Source of the DNA: JAHEYG01 sp040403535
GTDB lineage: Bacteria; Bacteroidota; Bacteroidia; B-17B0; Aurantibacillaceae
Reading direction: 5' to 3'
NCBI GenBank assembly: GCA_040403535.1
Contig: JBBAKL010000085.1
Span: 1 to 14,202 of the forward strand
Length of the DNA: 14,202 nt
Numbering within the stretch: position 1 is the first letter of the stretch; every line of letters starts with the position of its first letter. The notes under the pieces are model-generated. The model was not told the DNA's origin and did no database searches. It saw only the letters and a list, made by a program, of their open reading frames with translations. A program made the translations under genes and the position numbers. Shown here piece after piece: positions 7,065-13,969 of this stretch.

Positions 7065-8363
7065 TTCGTCAGATAATAATATTAACTGTTAGTTTACTTT
7101 TTTCAATTGCTCTTTAATCACAAAAAAAATACGTGTCGGTGAAAAAATTCCGGTTGCAAAGTTAGAAGTAAACGACATCAATAATCAAGCTTCCAAATTT
7201 GAATTGACGAGTGGTAAAAATAATTCCGACCGGTTTGTATTGGTTTTGTTTTACAACAGCAGCCAGTCTATAAAACAGATCGTTCATTTAAATTACCAAA
7301 TCGAATTAATACTGAATAAATTCCAAAACAACGCCTGCAAGGGTGCGTCTGAAATAGAGTACATTACCATTTCTACTGATTCTGATTATAATAAATGGAA
7401 AGGATTTTTGACTGAAGGAAATCTTTTGTCGTCAAAATTTAAAGGTAAAAAAAGTAATTTCCTGGTAAAAAATGGCGTCAACGATAAGTCTGTAAAGGGA
7501 TTTGCTGTTACGAAATACCCTTCGTTATTTGTTATTAATCCATAAGGTCGTTTATAGCTTGAATCGGATAGCGCTAAGGCGCTCGATCGGGCATTTATAA
7601 ATATTTGCCGAACCAATAAATCAACTTCTACCACGGATTTCGCCGGTAAATTATTAACCGGAGAGTTGATTAAGAAACTACTTTCAGACTTAAAATATTT
7701 TTACTGAATCAATTGCTCGACACGATTAAAACAACCAAAACAGATAATTACGGCGATTTTAATTTTACTAAAGTTGACACCTCCCAATACCTATCAATTC
7801 GTCTGAAACAAAACGAAAAAACAATAGATGCACAAAAGATTTATTTGGCCAAGCAAAATGGTGAGGTAATTAATGAAATCACTCGCTCTGCAAACGGATT
7901 TTTAGAATACCGATTGTTAAATGTTGATGTTGTTACTCTATCGCCGGTTGAGGAGGAAGATGATATTACACTTAAAACAAAAAACTTTGATAAAACCGGA
8001 AATAAAAACCTGTCAATTACGGAAAACATATATTACGAGAAAGGTAAGTATGCTGTAACTTATGAGGCATAAATTATACTGGATAAAGTACTAGCAATTT
8101 TACCAGACAATCCAATGGTTAAACTAGAAGTAATTTCTCACACCGATTCACAGGGCGATGATGCATCGAATTTGGTTTTATCCCCAAAAAGGGCATTTGA
8201 GGTAATGGCTTATCTGGTTCAAAAAGGAATCGATAAAAATAACATTACCTCCATTGGAATGGGTGAAAGTCAAATAATAAACCGCTGCGGTAATGGAATA
8301 GAATGTTCAGATAAGGAACATGAGTACAATAGTCGTACGGAGTTCAAATTCATTAAAGACTGA
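7061..8363 (+). pseudogene. Decayed tandem copy of the thioredoxin-like/OmpA fusion gene
   Basis: The ATG at 7061 overlaps the previous stop (ATGA) and opens a signal peptide (MIRQIIILTVSLLFSIAL) that hits TAA at 7115-7117. The frame then changes in an A8 run (7122-7129), after which IRVGEKIPVAKLEVND continues a thioredoxin-like domain. TAA at 7543-7545 and TAG at 7555-7557 interrupt this frame. Both lie one base from Tyr codons, in a stretch that would read NP-Y-GRL-Y-LESDSAK. A second frameshift near 7690-7696 restores KIFLLNQLLDTIKTTKTDN, matching the middle domain of the upstream gene (KMVLMNRFSDTI). TAA at 8070-8072 breaks the OmpA domain, which then runs intact to TGA 8361-8363 (KLEVISHTDSQGDDASNL, GMGESQIINRC). 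The thioredoxin part also lacks CxxC (FYNSSQSIK). Four stops and two frameshifts make a functional full-length product unlikely. Free fragments 7204-7545, 7713-8072 and 8115-8363 remain open. Confidence 0.88.
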
Positions 8364-8401
8364 CATAATTTCCTTTAATTTACATTGGCAAAATTATTGC
8401 T

Positions 8402-8424
8402 TATATTTAAGTACAAGCTTAAAT
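8402..8424 (+). promoter_or_regulatory. Candidate grpE-dnaJ promoter with an overlapping inverted repeat
   Basis: TATATTTA at 8402-8409 resembles the Bacteroidetes -7 element and lies 33 nt before the grpE ATG. A TTG at 8385-8387 is 14 nt upstream of it, shorter than the usual spacing. ATTTAAG (8405-8411) and CTTAAAT (8418-8424) form a perfect 7-bp inverted repeat around TACAAG, overlapping the element and possibly acting as an operator. No CIRCE sequence is present, so HrcA-type control is not supported. Confidence 0.3.
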
Positions 8425-8442
8425 TTTTATTTATAACGGGCT

Positions 8443-8988
8443 ATGAACGAACAAGAAAACAATAAAGAAACAGAAATGAATGTAAACAACACTGAATCAA
8501 CTGACACAACTGCCGGAAATGATGAAAATAAGTCAGGTTCAGAGGTTGATGTGCTGAAGCAACAAGTAGCAGAATTAAACGATAAATACCTTCGTTTGTA
8601 TTCCGAATTTGATAATTACCGTAAACGTACCATCAAAGAAAAGTCCGATTTAATAAAAACAGCCGGTGAAGATGTGTTTAAGGCCATTTTACCGGTAATT
8701 GATGACCTAGAAAGAGCTATTAAAGCGAATGAAAGTATAGAAGATGTAGCGGCGATAAAGGAAGGTATCGTTTTAATTTACAATAAAATAAAGCACAATA
8801 CCCAACAAAAAGGTTTAATTGTTTTGGAAAGTGTTGGTCTTGATTTTAATGAAGATACAATGGAGGCCATAACAAGCATACCGGCACCTGATTCAAGTCA
8901 GAAAGGAAAGGTTTTAGATGAAGTTGAGAGGGGCTATAAACTTGGCGATAAGGTAATACGTTTTGCGAAAGTGGTTATTGGTAATTAA
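8443..8988 (+). CDS. grpE: Nucleotide exchange factor GrpE
   Basis: GrpE is the cytoplasmic dimer that releases ADP from DnaK in the heat-shock folding cycle. The 181 residues comprise an acidic, Asn/Thr-rich disordered start (1-33), a long coiled-coil helix (about 34-75, with LYSEFDNYRKRTIKEK), a four-helix-bundle segment (about 76-125, VFKAILPVIDDLERA), and the beta-wing domain that contacts DnaK (about 128-181, ending GYKLGDKVIRFAKVVIGN). In the usual HEAI motif the His is Met here (MEAITSIPAPD, residues 140-150), a small departure. It is followed 11 bp later by dnaJ. dnaK is not in the window. The ATG at 8443 is the first in the frame after a non-coding stretch, and there is no clear Shine-Dalgarno sequence. 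Confidence 0.97.
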   Translation: MNEQENNKETEMNVNNTESTDTTAGNDENKSGSEVDVLKQQVAELNDKYLRLYSEFDNYRKRTIKEKSDLIKTAGEDVFKAILPVIDDLERAIKANESIEDVAAIKEGIVLIYNKIKHNTQQKGLIVLESVGLDFNEDTMEAITSIPAPDSSQKGKVLDEVERGYKLGDKVIRFAKVVIGN

Positions 8989-8999
8989 TATAGAACATC

Positions 9000-10142
9000 A
9001 TGTCAAAAAGAGATTTTTACGAAATATTAGGAGTAACCAAAACTGCCAGTGAGGATGAAATTAAAAAAGCATACCGGAAGCTGGCTATAAAGTATCACCC
9101 TGATAAAAATCCGGATGATAAAGCAGCGGAAGAAAAGTTTAAAGAAGCAGCCGAAGCTTATGAAGTTTTAAGCAACCCTGAGAAACGGCAGAGATACGAT
9201 CAATTTGGTCATGCCGGAATGAGTGGGGCTGCTGGTGGAGGCGGTTATGGTGGTGGAATGAACATGGATGATATTTTCAGTCAGTTTGGAGATATTTTTG
9301 GAGGGGCTTTTGGATTTGGCGGCGGCGGCGGCAATGGAGGAGGAAGACGAGTAAACCGTGGCTCTAATCTTAGAGTAAAGGTGAAGCTGAATCTGAATGA
9401 AGTTGCCCATGGTGTTGAGAAAAAATTAAAGGTAAATAAACAGGTAGTATGTCACACGTGTAAAGGATCAGGTGCCAAAAATGGCAATTACGATAGCTGT
9501 AAAATCTGTAACGGAACCGGTGTTCAAACCCGCGTTCAACAAACGATTTTGGGCGCAATGAAAACACAAACCACCTGCAGTTCGTGTCATGGTGAAGGTA
9601 AAGTCATTAAAGATAAATGCGGAACCTGTCATGGTGATGGTGTTGTTAGAGGAGAAGAAGTAATTTCTGTTAATATTCCTGCGGGTGTTGCTGAAGGTAT
9701 GCAGCTTTCAATGAATGGCAAAGGTAATGCTGCACATAGGGGAGGAATTAATGGCGATCTCTTAATCGTAATTGAGGAGGAAGAACATCCGGAATTAAAG
9801 CGTGATGGCAACAATTTAATTTATCACGCCTTCATTAGTTTCCCCGAAGCTGCTTTAGGAACTCAGGTAGAAATTCCGACCATTGATGGTAAGGTTAAAA
9901 TAAAAATCGATCCGGGTACACAAAGCGGTAAAATACTGCGATTAAAAGGCAAGGGCGTACCTGATATTAACGGTTATGGTAAAGGCGATTTACTGGTGGA
10001 TGTTAATATTCATATACCTTCTGTCTTATCAGCAGAAGAAAAGAAAATGATGGAGCAATTAAAGGATTCGAAGAATTTTAAACCTAATCCTAACAAGAAG
10101 GAAAAAAGCTTTTTCGATCGGATGAAAGAATATTTTGATTAA
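9000..10142 (+). CDS. dnaJ: Chaperone protein DnaJ (type I Hsp40)
   Basis: DnaJ delivers unfolded clients to DnaK and stimulates its ATPase in the cytoplasm. The 380-residue protein has the complete type I architecture. The J domain is residues 1-70, with the essential HPD at 33-35 and QRYDQFGHAG at its end. A Gly/Phe-rich linker follows (about 71-118, with GGAFGFGGGGG). The zinc domain (151-214) has four CxxCxGxG repeats, with Cys pairs 151/154, 167/170, 193/196 and 207/210. The C-terminal client-binding and dimerisation domains run to a basic end, with KEKSFFDRMKEYFD as the last residues. All key residues are present. It forms an operon with grpE (11-bp gap) and ends before a strong terminator. 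Confidence 0.98.
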   Translation: MSKRDFYEILGVTKTASEDEIKKAYRKLAIKYHPDKNPDDKAAEEKFKEAAEAYEVLSNPEKRQRYDQFGHAGMSGAAGGGGYGGGMNMDDIFSQFGDIFGGAFGFGGGGGNGGGRRVNRGSNLRVKVKLNLNEVAHGVEKKLKVNKQVVCHTCKGSGAKNGNYDSCKICNGTGVQTRVQQTILGAMKTQTTCSSCHGEGKVIKDKCGTCHGDGVVRGEEVISVNIPAGVAEGMQLSMNGKGNAAHRGGINGDLLIVIEEEEHPELKRDGNNLIYHAFISFPEAALGTQVEIPTIDGKVKIKIDPGTQSGKILRLKGKGVPDINGYGKGDLLVDVNIHIPSVLSAEEKKMMEQLKDSKNFKPNPNKKEKSFFDRMKEYFD

Positions 10143-10162
10143 TTGCTTAATGGACTAAAATA

Positions 10163-10190
10163 AAAAAAACCGCCAATTGGCGGTTTTTTT
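10163..10190. terminator. Bidirectional intrinsic terminator between dnaJ and the lipoprotein gene
   Basis: AAAAAAACCGCC (10163-10174) and GGCGGTTTTTTT (10179-10190) form a perfect 12-bp inverted repeat around AATT. The GC core and seven-T tail on both strands fit a Rho-independent terminator serving the two converging genes (stops at 10142 and 10209). Confidence 0.92.
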
Positions 10191-10208
10191 ATTGAATAAT
10201 CTAAACTT

Positions 10209-11249
10209 TTAGTGTTTCATATCAACGTGGTAAGTTACACCATCAATAGTAACTTTTGCGTTGTAGTCAACAATATCACCTGATGGACCAAAATTAATGG
10301 TTCTTTCTGATTTACCTGCAGGCTTAAATGATACAGTACCTGTTAAGAATGGATGTCTTTCAGGAGATAAAATTTTCCCGCCTGAGCTGATAAATGGCTC
10401 CGGAGAGCTTACAAAATTACGAGTTAAAGGACTAGTGATTTCTAATGAATAAGAAGCGCCATTTGCTAATGTACCAGCGCCACTTCCTGTATATTGACAA
10501 TATTGTTTGTTCAAATATAAAGCAGTTGTATAAGGAGCAGGGAATACTGTATAAGTAATATTGCCAGTTGGCATAGGAATAGCAGTATTATTTGTGTTTA
10601 ACAACGTTTTTGTGAATGTTCCGTTGAATGAAGTAGTTTGAGTAGCTGTACCAACTAATTTTGTAATTGAAACGTTACTTGATTGAGTCCAAGTTAAGTT
10701 GTAATTAGCAGGGGTAATTGTTCCGGTATTAGGGAAACCTAAACGGGTTGTGTTGGTTATTCTCATGCTAGTGATATTAACGGTGTATTCATCCACTGAA
10801 TAATTAGTTGCAGTTACATCACATTTGAAATCTGCCTGACGGTAATGGTCAACAGCAGCAGTTGTAGTTGGAGAATAATCAAACTTTAACACACCATTAC
10901 GAACGTGTCCATCTCTACCAACAGTATTGTTAAATGTTACAGTGAAGAACTCGTTAACTAAATCAGCAAAAACCACTGCATTGCTACTGTTGATGGTTGT
11001 TGTTCCCATTACAGTGCTTAATGGTGTACCATCGTGGTAACCTAATAAGAATGCGTTTGTTTCGCAAACCTGACCAGCGATTTCATGAATATCATTTAGA
11101 ATCATCTGAGCAGTAATTGCTTCAGAACTGGTACTTACTTCAGTATCCATTGTAGGAGCCTCGTTAGTTTTGTCTTTTGTACAGTTTGTTAAAACTAAAG
11201 AGCCTGCTAATAATAACATTAAACCAATAGTAGATTTTTTATTTTTCAT
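10209..11249 (-). CDS. Secreted lipoprotein of unknown function
   Basis: The family is not recognised. The reading frame is open from 11318, but I choose the ATG at 11249. It gives a lipoprotein signal peptide, MKNKKSTIGLMLLLAG then SLVLTNC with lipidated Cys23, and leaves a normal 72-bp divergent region before ispE. After the Cys comes a charged linker (TKDKTNE), so outer-membrane transport is likely. The 346-residue protein is rich in Thr, Asn and Ser and predicted to be beta-rich. Other Cys are at 62, 143 and 251. The last 40 residues (GTVSFKP..., ERTINFGPSG, DYNAKVTIDGVTYHV) resemble a C-terminal beta module often seen in Bacteroidetes lipoproteins, but with Asp-Tyr where that module often has Cys-Asp. 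A surface or periplasmic role is likely; no enzyme motif is visible. Base composition is similar to the neighbours. Confidence 0.8.
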   Translation of the reverse strand: MKNKKSTIGLMLLLAGSLVLTNCTKDKTNEAPTMDTEVSTSSEAITAQMILNDIHEIAGQVCETNAFLLGYHDGTPLSTVMGTTTINSSNAVVFADLVNEFFTVTFNNTVGRDGHVRNGVLKFDYSPTTTAAVDHYRQADFKCDVTATNYSVDEYTVNITSMRITNTTRLGFPNTGTITPANYNLTWTQSSNVSITKLVGTATQTTSFNGTFTKTLLNTNNTAIPMPTGNITYTVFPAPYTTALYLNKQYCQYTGSGAGTLANGASYSLEITSPLTRNFVSSPEPFISSGGKILSPERHPFLTGTVSFKPAGKSERTINFGPSGDIVDYNAKVTIDGVTYHVDMKH

Positions 11250-11286
11250 GGTTGTGTTTTTTATATTAAATTTCATGCAATTTAGT

Positions 11287-11318
11287 AAAAAATATTTCAA
11301 TAAGCCAAAAAAAGCCAA
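11287..11318 (-). promoter_or_regulatory. Candidate promoter of the lipoprotein gene
   Basis: On the minus strand a TTG (11318-11316) is followed after 21 nt by TATTTTTT (11294-11287), 37 nt upstream of the ATG at 11249. Spacing fits the Bacteroidetes pattern, but the last base of TAnnTTTG is T. The stretch contains a short direct repeat (AAGCCAAAA, twice in 11302-11320) immediately before the divergent ispE start. Confidence 0.28.
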
Positions 11319-11321
11319 AAA

Positions 11322-12140
11322 ATGATAGTTTTCCCAAATTGTAAGATTAATCTTGGACTAAATGTTACTGAAAAACGACCGGATGGCTATCATAATATTG
11401 AGACTGTTTTTTATCCTGTTAACTGGTGTGATGCGCTTGAAATTCTTGAGGGTAATGAGAAGCCTTTTGATATAACGCTAACAGGCTTATCTGTAGCCGG
11501 ACCAATTGAAGATAACATCATTTTTAAAGCCTGGAAAGCTCTTTCTTCCATAAAACAAACACCTCCGATAAAAGTCAATTTGCACAAAGTGTTACCAATG
11601 GGAGCAGGATTAGGAGGCGGAAGTTCGGATGCCGCTTTTTTTCTGAAACTGGCTAATCAAAAGTTTAACTTAGGCTTGTCAAATCCTCAGCTTTCTGAAA
11701 TAGCAAAAACACTGGGGGCTGATTGCGCTTTTTTTATTGAAAATACACCTGTTTATGCTGTAGATAAAGGTGATGAATTTAGTCCGGTAAAAGTAGATTT
11801 GTCTGCTTATCACTTAATAGTCGTTCATCCCGGAATTAACAGCAATACAAAAGAAGCGTATGCAGGCATAAAACCGGCAAAGCCTATTAGGTCGGTAAAG
11901 GATATTGTCGAAAACGAACCCATCGAAAACTGGAAAAATTTGCTGGTTAACGATTTTGAAATAAGCATATTCTCAAAATATTCTGAGGTTGAAAAATTGA
12001 AAAATAGCTTATATGAAGCCGGTGCTATTTATGCTTGTATGAGTGGCAGTGGAAGTGCGGTGTTTGGGATATTTAAAAATAAACCGATTATTGACCTAAC
12101 ACAAACAGGTTATAAATACCATCTTGTAAATCCGCATTAA
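11322..12140 (+). CDS. ispE: 4-diphosphocytidyl-2-C-methyl-D-erythritol kinase
   Basis: IspE phosphorylates CDP-methylerythritol with ATP in the cytoplasmic MEP pathway to isopentenyl diphosphate, so the organism makes isoprenoids by the non-mevalonate route. It is a GHMP kinase of 272 residues. Substrate residues Lys8 and Asn10 (NCKINLGL), DGYHNIET (21-28), the ATP-binding glycine loop LPMGAGLGGGSSDAA (91-105), catalytic Asp134 (LGADCAFF) and the late Gly-rich motif MSGSGSAVFGIF (240-251) are all present. No other MEP-pathway gene is in the window. The ATG at 11322 is used because the conserved FPNCKINLG begins four residues later. The upstream 72 bp is shared with the divergent lipoprotein gene. 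Confidence 0.97.
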   Translation: MIVFPNCKINLGLNVTEKRPDGYHNIETVFYPVNWCDALEILEGNEKPFDITLTGLSVAGPIEDNIIFKAWKALSSIKQTPPIKVNLHKVLPMGAGLGGGSSDAAFFLKLANQKFNLGLSNPQLSEIAKTLGADCAFFIENTPVYAVDKGDEFSPVKVDLSAYHLIVVHPGINSNTKEAYAGIKPAKPIRSVKDIVENEPIENWKNLLVNDFEISIFSKYSEVEKLKNSLYEAGAIYACMSGSGSAVFGIFKNKPIIDLTQTGYKYHLVNPH

Positions 12141-12301
12141 GAAAAAGACCACTTATGAACTCAAAACAACGATCCGCATATTGATGGTTATTTTATTGGT
12201 GACTCACGCCTACATTATACTGTAGTCTGTTTTATCCCAACTGTTTTGTTAAATATAAAAGATTCTGTTGATGATAATATTAGCAAAAAACAACCTGAAC
12301 T

Positions 12302-12526
12302 ATGAACCTACATATTGATAACGAACAACGCACATTAAAGGTTCTTTATGATTCTGAAATACATTCCTTTAAACTTTTTAATCATCATGGGTTTTTAGTT
12401 GAAAGTGAACTTGAAAATAACACCTTTAACTTTTCAGAATTATCTGCTGGAACGAATACGGTTTGTATTACGGATAAGGAAAATCGGTTTTTAGTGAGAA
12501 ATTTCTTGTTTGATTTTAAGCCGTAA
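12302..12526 (+). CDS. Small protein resembling a stand-alone type IX secretion C-terminal domain
   Basis: The 74-residue frame starts two codons after an in-frame TGA (12296-12298), so it is not the visible end of a longer open frame. The order of short strands resembles T9SS type A sorting domains: HSFKLFNHHGFLVES (21-35, like a VKIYNSLGQLVYE strand pair), ENNTFNFSELSAGTNTVCI (38-56, like the NLSxLSSGxYxVKI stretch), and a final basic strand FLVRNFLF (63-70). No signal peptide or passenger domain is present, which is odd because such domains are normally the tail of a secreted cargo. It may be a real small protein, a remnant of a lost cargo gene, or a chance frame. It overlaps the 3' end of mtaB by 11 bp. 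Confidence 0.5.
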   Translation: MNLHIDNEQRTLKVLYDSEIHSFKLFNHHGFLVESELENNTFNFSELSAGTNTVCITDKENRFLVRNFLFDFKP

Positions 12527-13862
12527 TCTGATCATTAATTTTACAAATTACGTTTCCTTCCTCGTCAAATTCTTCAAGTGTTACTTTTATAGGCTTATTT
12601 ACCAACTCGACATCGTACGGGTGTTTTACTTTTACGTAATTTTCAGTGAAGCCAAACATGAAATCACTCTTGCTTTCGTTTTCGAAAATTACGGTTGATG
12701 TTTTGCCGATGTTTGATTCGTAAAAAGCACGTAATTTTTTAGCTGATAAAATACGTAACATCTTATTGCGACGCTTTCTTTCAGCCATCGGAACCGGATT
12801 GGCCATTTCAATGGCTTCTGTATTATCGCGTTCGCTATAAGTAAAGACATGCAAATAGGAAACATCTAATCCGTTAATGAAATTATAAGTATCCAAAAAC
12901 TGTTCATCCGTTTCGCCGGGGAAACCAACAATAACATCTACACCAATGCAACAATACGGCATTAAACTCTTTATTTTTGCAACACGATCGGCGTAAAGTT
13001 CGCGGAGGTATCTTCGTTTCATGCTCTTTAACAGTTCATTATTACCGCTTTGTAACGGTATATGAAAATGTGGCATAAAGCGTTTAGATTGAGCTACAAA
13101 TTCTATGATCTCATCTTTTAAGAGGTTGGGTTCAATGGAGGAAATTCTGTAACGCTCAACGCCATCAACCTCATCTAAAGCTTTTATTAAATCCAGAAAT
13201 GTATATTCTTTTCTTTTTTTAGTATCTCCGTCAATATCTCGTCCGTAACCAAAATCACCAATATTTACGCCTGTTAAAACAATTTCTTTAACACCACTCG
13301 CTGCTATTTTTTTGGCATTGGCCACAACATTTTCAATAGTATCACTGCGGCTTTTTCCTCTTGCCAAAGGTATGGTACAAAACGTACAGCTGTAATCGCA
13401 GCCATCCTGAACTTTTAAGAAAGAGCGGGTACGGTCACCAACAGAATAAGCATCAACAAAAAAATCGGCGTCGTTAATTTCGCAACTCTGAATTTGAGTT
13501 GTATTGTTTTTAGTGCTTAGGTTAATGTAGTTTAACAGTTTGAATTTTTCTGTAGCACCTAATACCACATCAACACCGGTAATTTGAGCGATTTCTTCCG
13601 GTTTTAATTGAGCGTAACAACCAACAATAGCAACAAATGCCTCTGGATTTTGACTCAATGCCGATTTCACAATTTGTTTACATTCTTTATCGGCATTTTC
13701 GGTTACAGAACAGGTGTTGATGACATACACATCTGCCGGTTTTGAAAAATCAACTTTGTTAAAACCTTTTTCTACCATTAATCGGGCAATAGTAGATGTT
13801 TCTGAAAAATTCAGTTTACATCCCAGTGTATGAAAAGCTACCGTTTTGCCCTCAAAATTCAT
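12516..13862 (-). CDS. mtaB: tRNA (N6-L-threonylcarbamoyladenosine(37)-C2)-methylthiotransferase
   Basis: MtaB is a radical-SAM enzyme that converts t6A37 to ms2t6A37 in tRNAs reading ANN codons, in the cytoplasm. The 448 residues have the full three-part structure. The N-terminal UPF0004 domain has cluster-binding Cys15 (TLGCKLN), Cys51 (NTCSV) and Cys82 (VGCYA). The radical-SAM domain has the CxxxCxxC motif at Cys155, Cys159 and Cys162 (DGCDYSCTFCTIPLARGKSR). A C-terminal TRAM domain runs from about 385 to 440. The HTLGCKLN start and LTGVNIGDFG motif favour MtaB over MiaB or RimO. A TATCTTTG element ends only 4 nt before the ATG. The 3' end overlaps the convergent small gene at 12302-12526. 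Confidence 0.95.
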   Translation of the reverse strand: MNFEGKTVAFHTLGCKLNFSETSTIARLMVEKGFNKVDFSKPADVYVINTCSVTENADKECKQIVKSALSQNPEAFVAIVGCYAQLKPEEIAQITGVDVVLGATEKFKLLNYINLSTKNNTTQIQSCEINDADFFVDAYSVGDRTRSFLKVQDGCDYSCTFCTIPLARGKSRSDTIENVVANAKKIAASGVKEIVLTGVNIGDFGYGRDIDGDTKKRKEYTFLDLIKALDEVDGVERYRISSIEPNLLKDEIIEFVAQSKRFMPHFHIPLQSGNNELLKSMKRRYLRELYADRVAKIKSLMPYCCIGVDVIVGFPGETDEQFLDTYNFINGLDVSYLHVFTYSERDNTEAIEMANPVPMAERKRRNKMLRILSAKKLRAFYESNIGKTSTVIFENESKSDFMFGFTENYVKVKHPYDVELVNKPIKVTLEEFDEEGNVICKINDQITA

Positions 13863-13866
13863 GCGG

Positions 13867-13874
13867 CAAAGATA
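13867..13874 (-). promoter_or_regulatory. mtaB promoter -7 element (TATCTTTG), probable very short leader
   Basis: On the minus strand TATCTTTG matches the Bacteroidetes -7 consensus TAnnTTTG exactly and ends 4 nt before the mtaB ATG (13862). Transcription from it would begin at or next to the start codon, giving a leaderless or nearly leaderless mRNA. I see no clear TTG at -33. Confidence 0.5.
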
Positions 13875-13903
13875 AGCAAATTTCAGGGTTTTTGATAATT
13901 CTG

Positions 13904-13916
13904 TTCTGTTACAGAA
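13904..13916. repeat. Short inverted repeat in the mtaB/epimerase divergent region
   Basis: TTCTGT and ACAGAA form a perfect 6-bp palindrome around one T. It sits between two divergent genes, about 30-40 bp upstream of the mtaB -7 element and 54 bp upstream of the epimerase start. It could be an operator, but a 6-bp arm is short enough to be chance. Confidence 0.25.
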
Positions 13917-13969
13917 ACCTTTTAATCACTTGTTTGTTGTACTATTATAGAATAAATCTGTAATTAAAC

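Noticed and set aside
7061..8363. Stop-codon reassignment or programmed recoding to rescue the interrupted gene
   Set aside because: All other complete genes in the window end normally at TAA or TGA, the lesions include both TAA and TAG plus two frameshifts, and no slippery site with a stimulatory structure is evident; ordinary decay explains it.
8115..8363. Independent OmpA-domain gene
   Set aside because: It is in frame with the preceding fragment and separated from it by only one stop at 8070; it has no signal peptide and is best seen as the tail of the pseudogene.
9168..9814. Minus-strand open frames inside dnaJ
   Set aside because: They mirror the Gly-rich linker and zinc region of dnaJ and show no protein-like features.
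11250..11318. Longer N terminus for the minus-strand lipoprotein
   Set aside because: The extra 23 residues precede a normal lipoprotein signal peptide, and the start would lie 3 bp from the divergent ispE start, leaving no room for promoters.
12210..12225. Hairpin CTACA-N6-TGTAG as an ispE terminator
   Set aside because: The stem is only 5 bp, low in GC and without a proper T-run, so it is not convincing.
12141..12303. Open stretch after ispE reading NDPHIDGYFIGDSRLHY in the ispE frame
   Set aside because: It lies beyond the ispE stop plus a second stop (12156-12158), has no ATG and no recognisable domain; the 160-bp gap shows no clear feature.
12510..12698. Plus-strand 62-residue frame over the 3' end of mtaB
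   Set aside because: It is antisense to the TRAM domain of mtaB and looks like a shadow frame.
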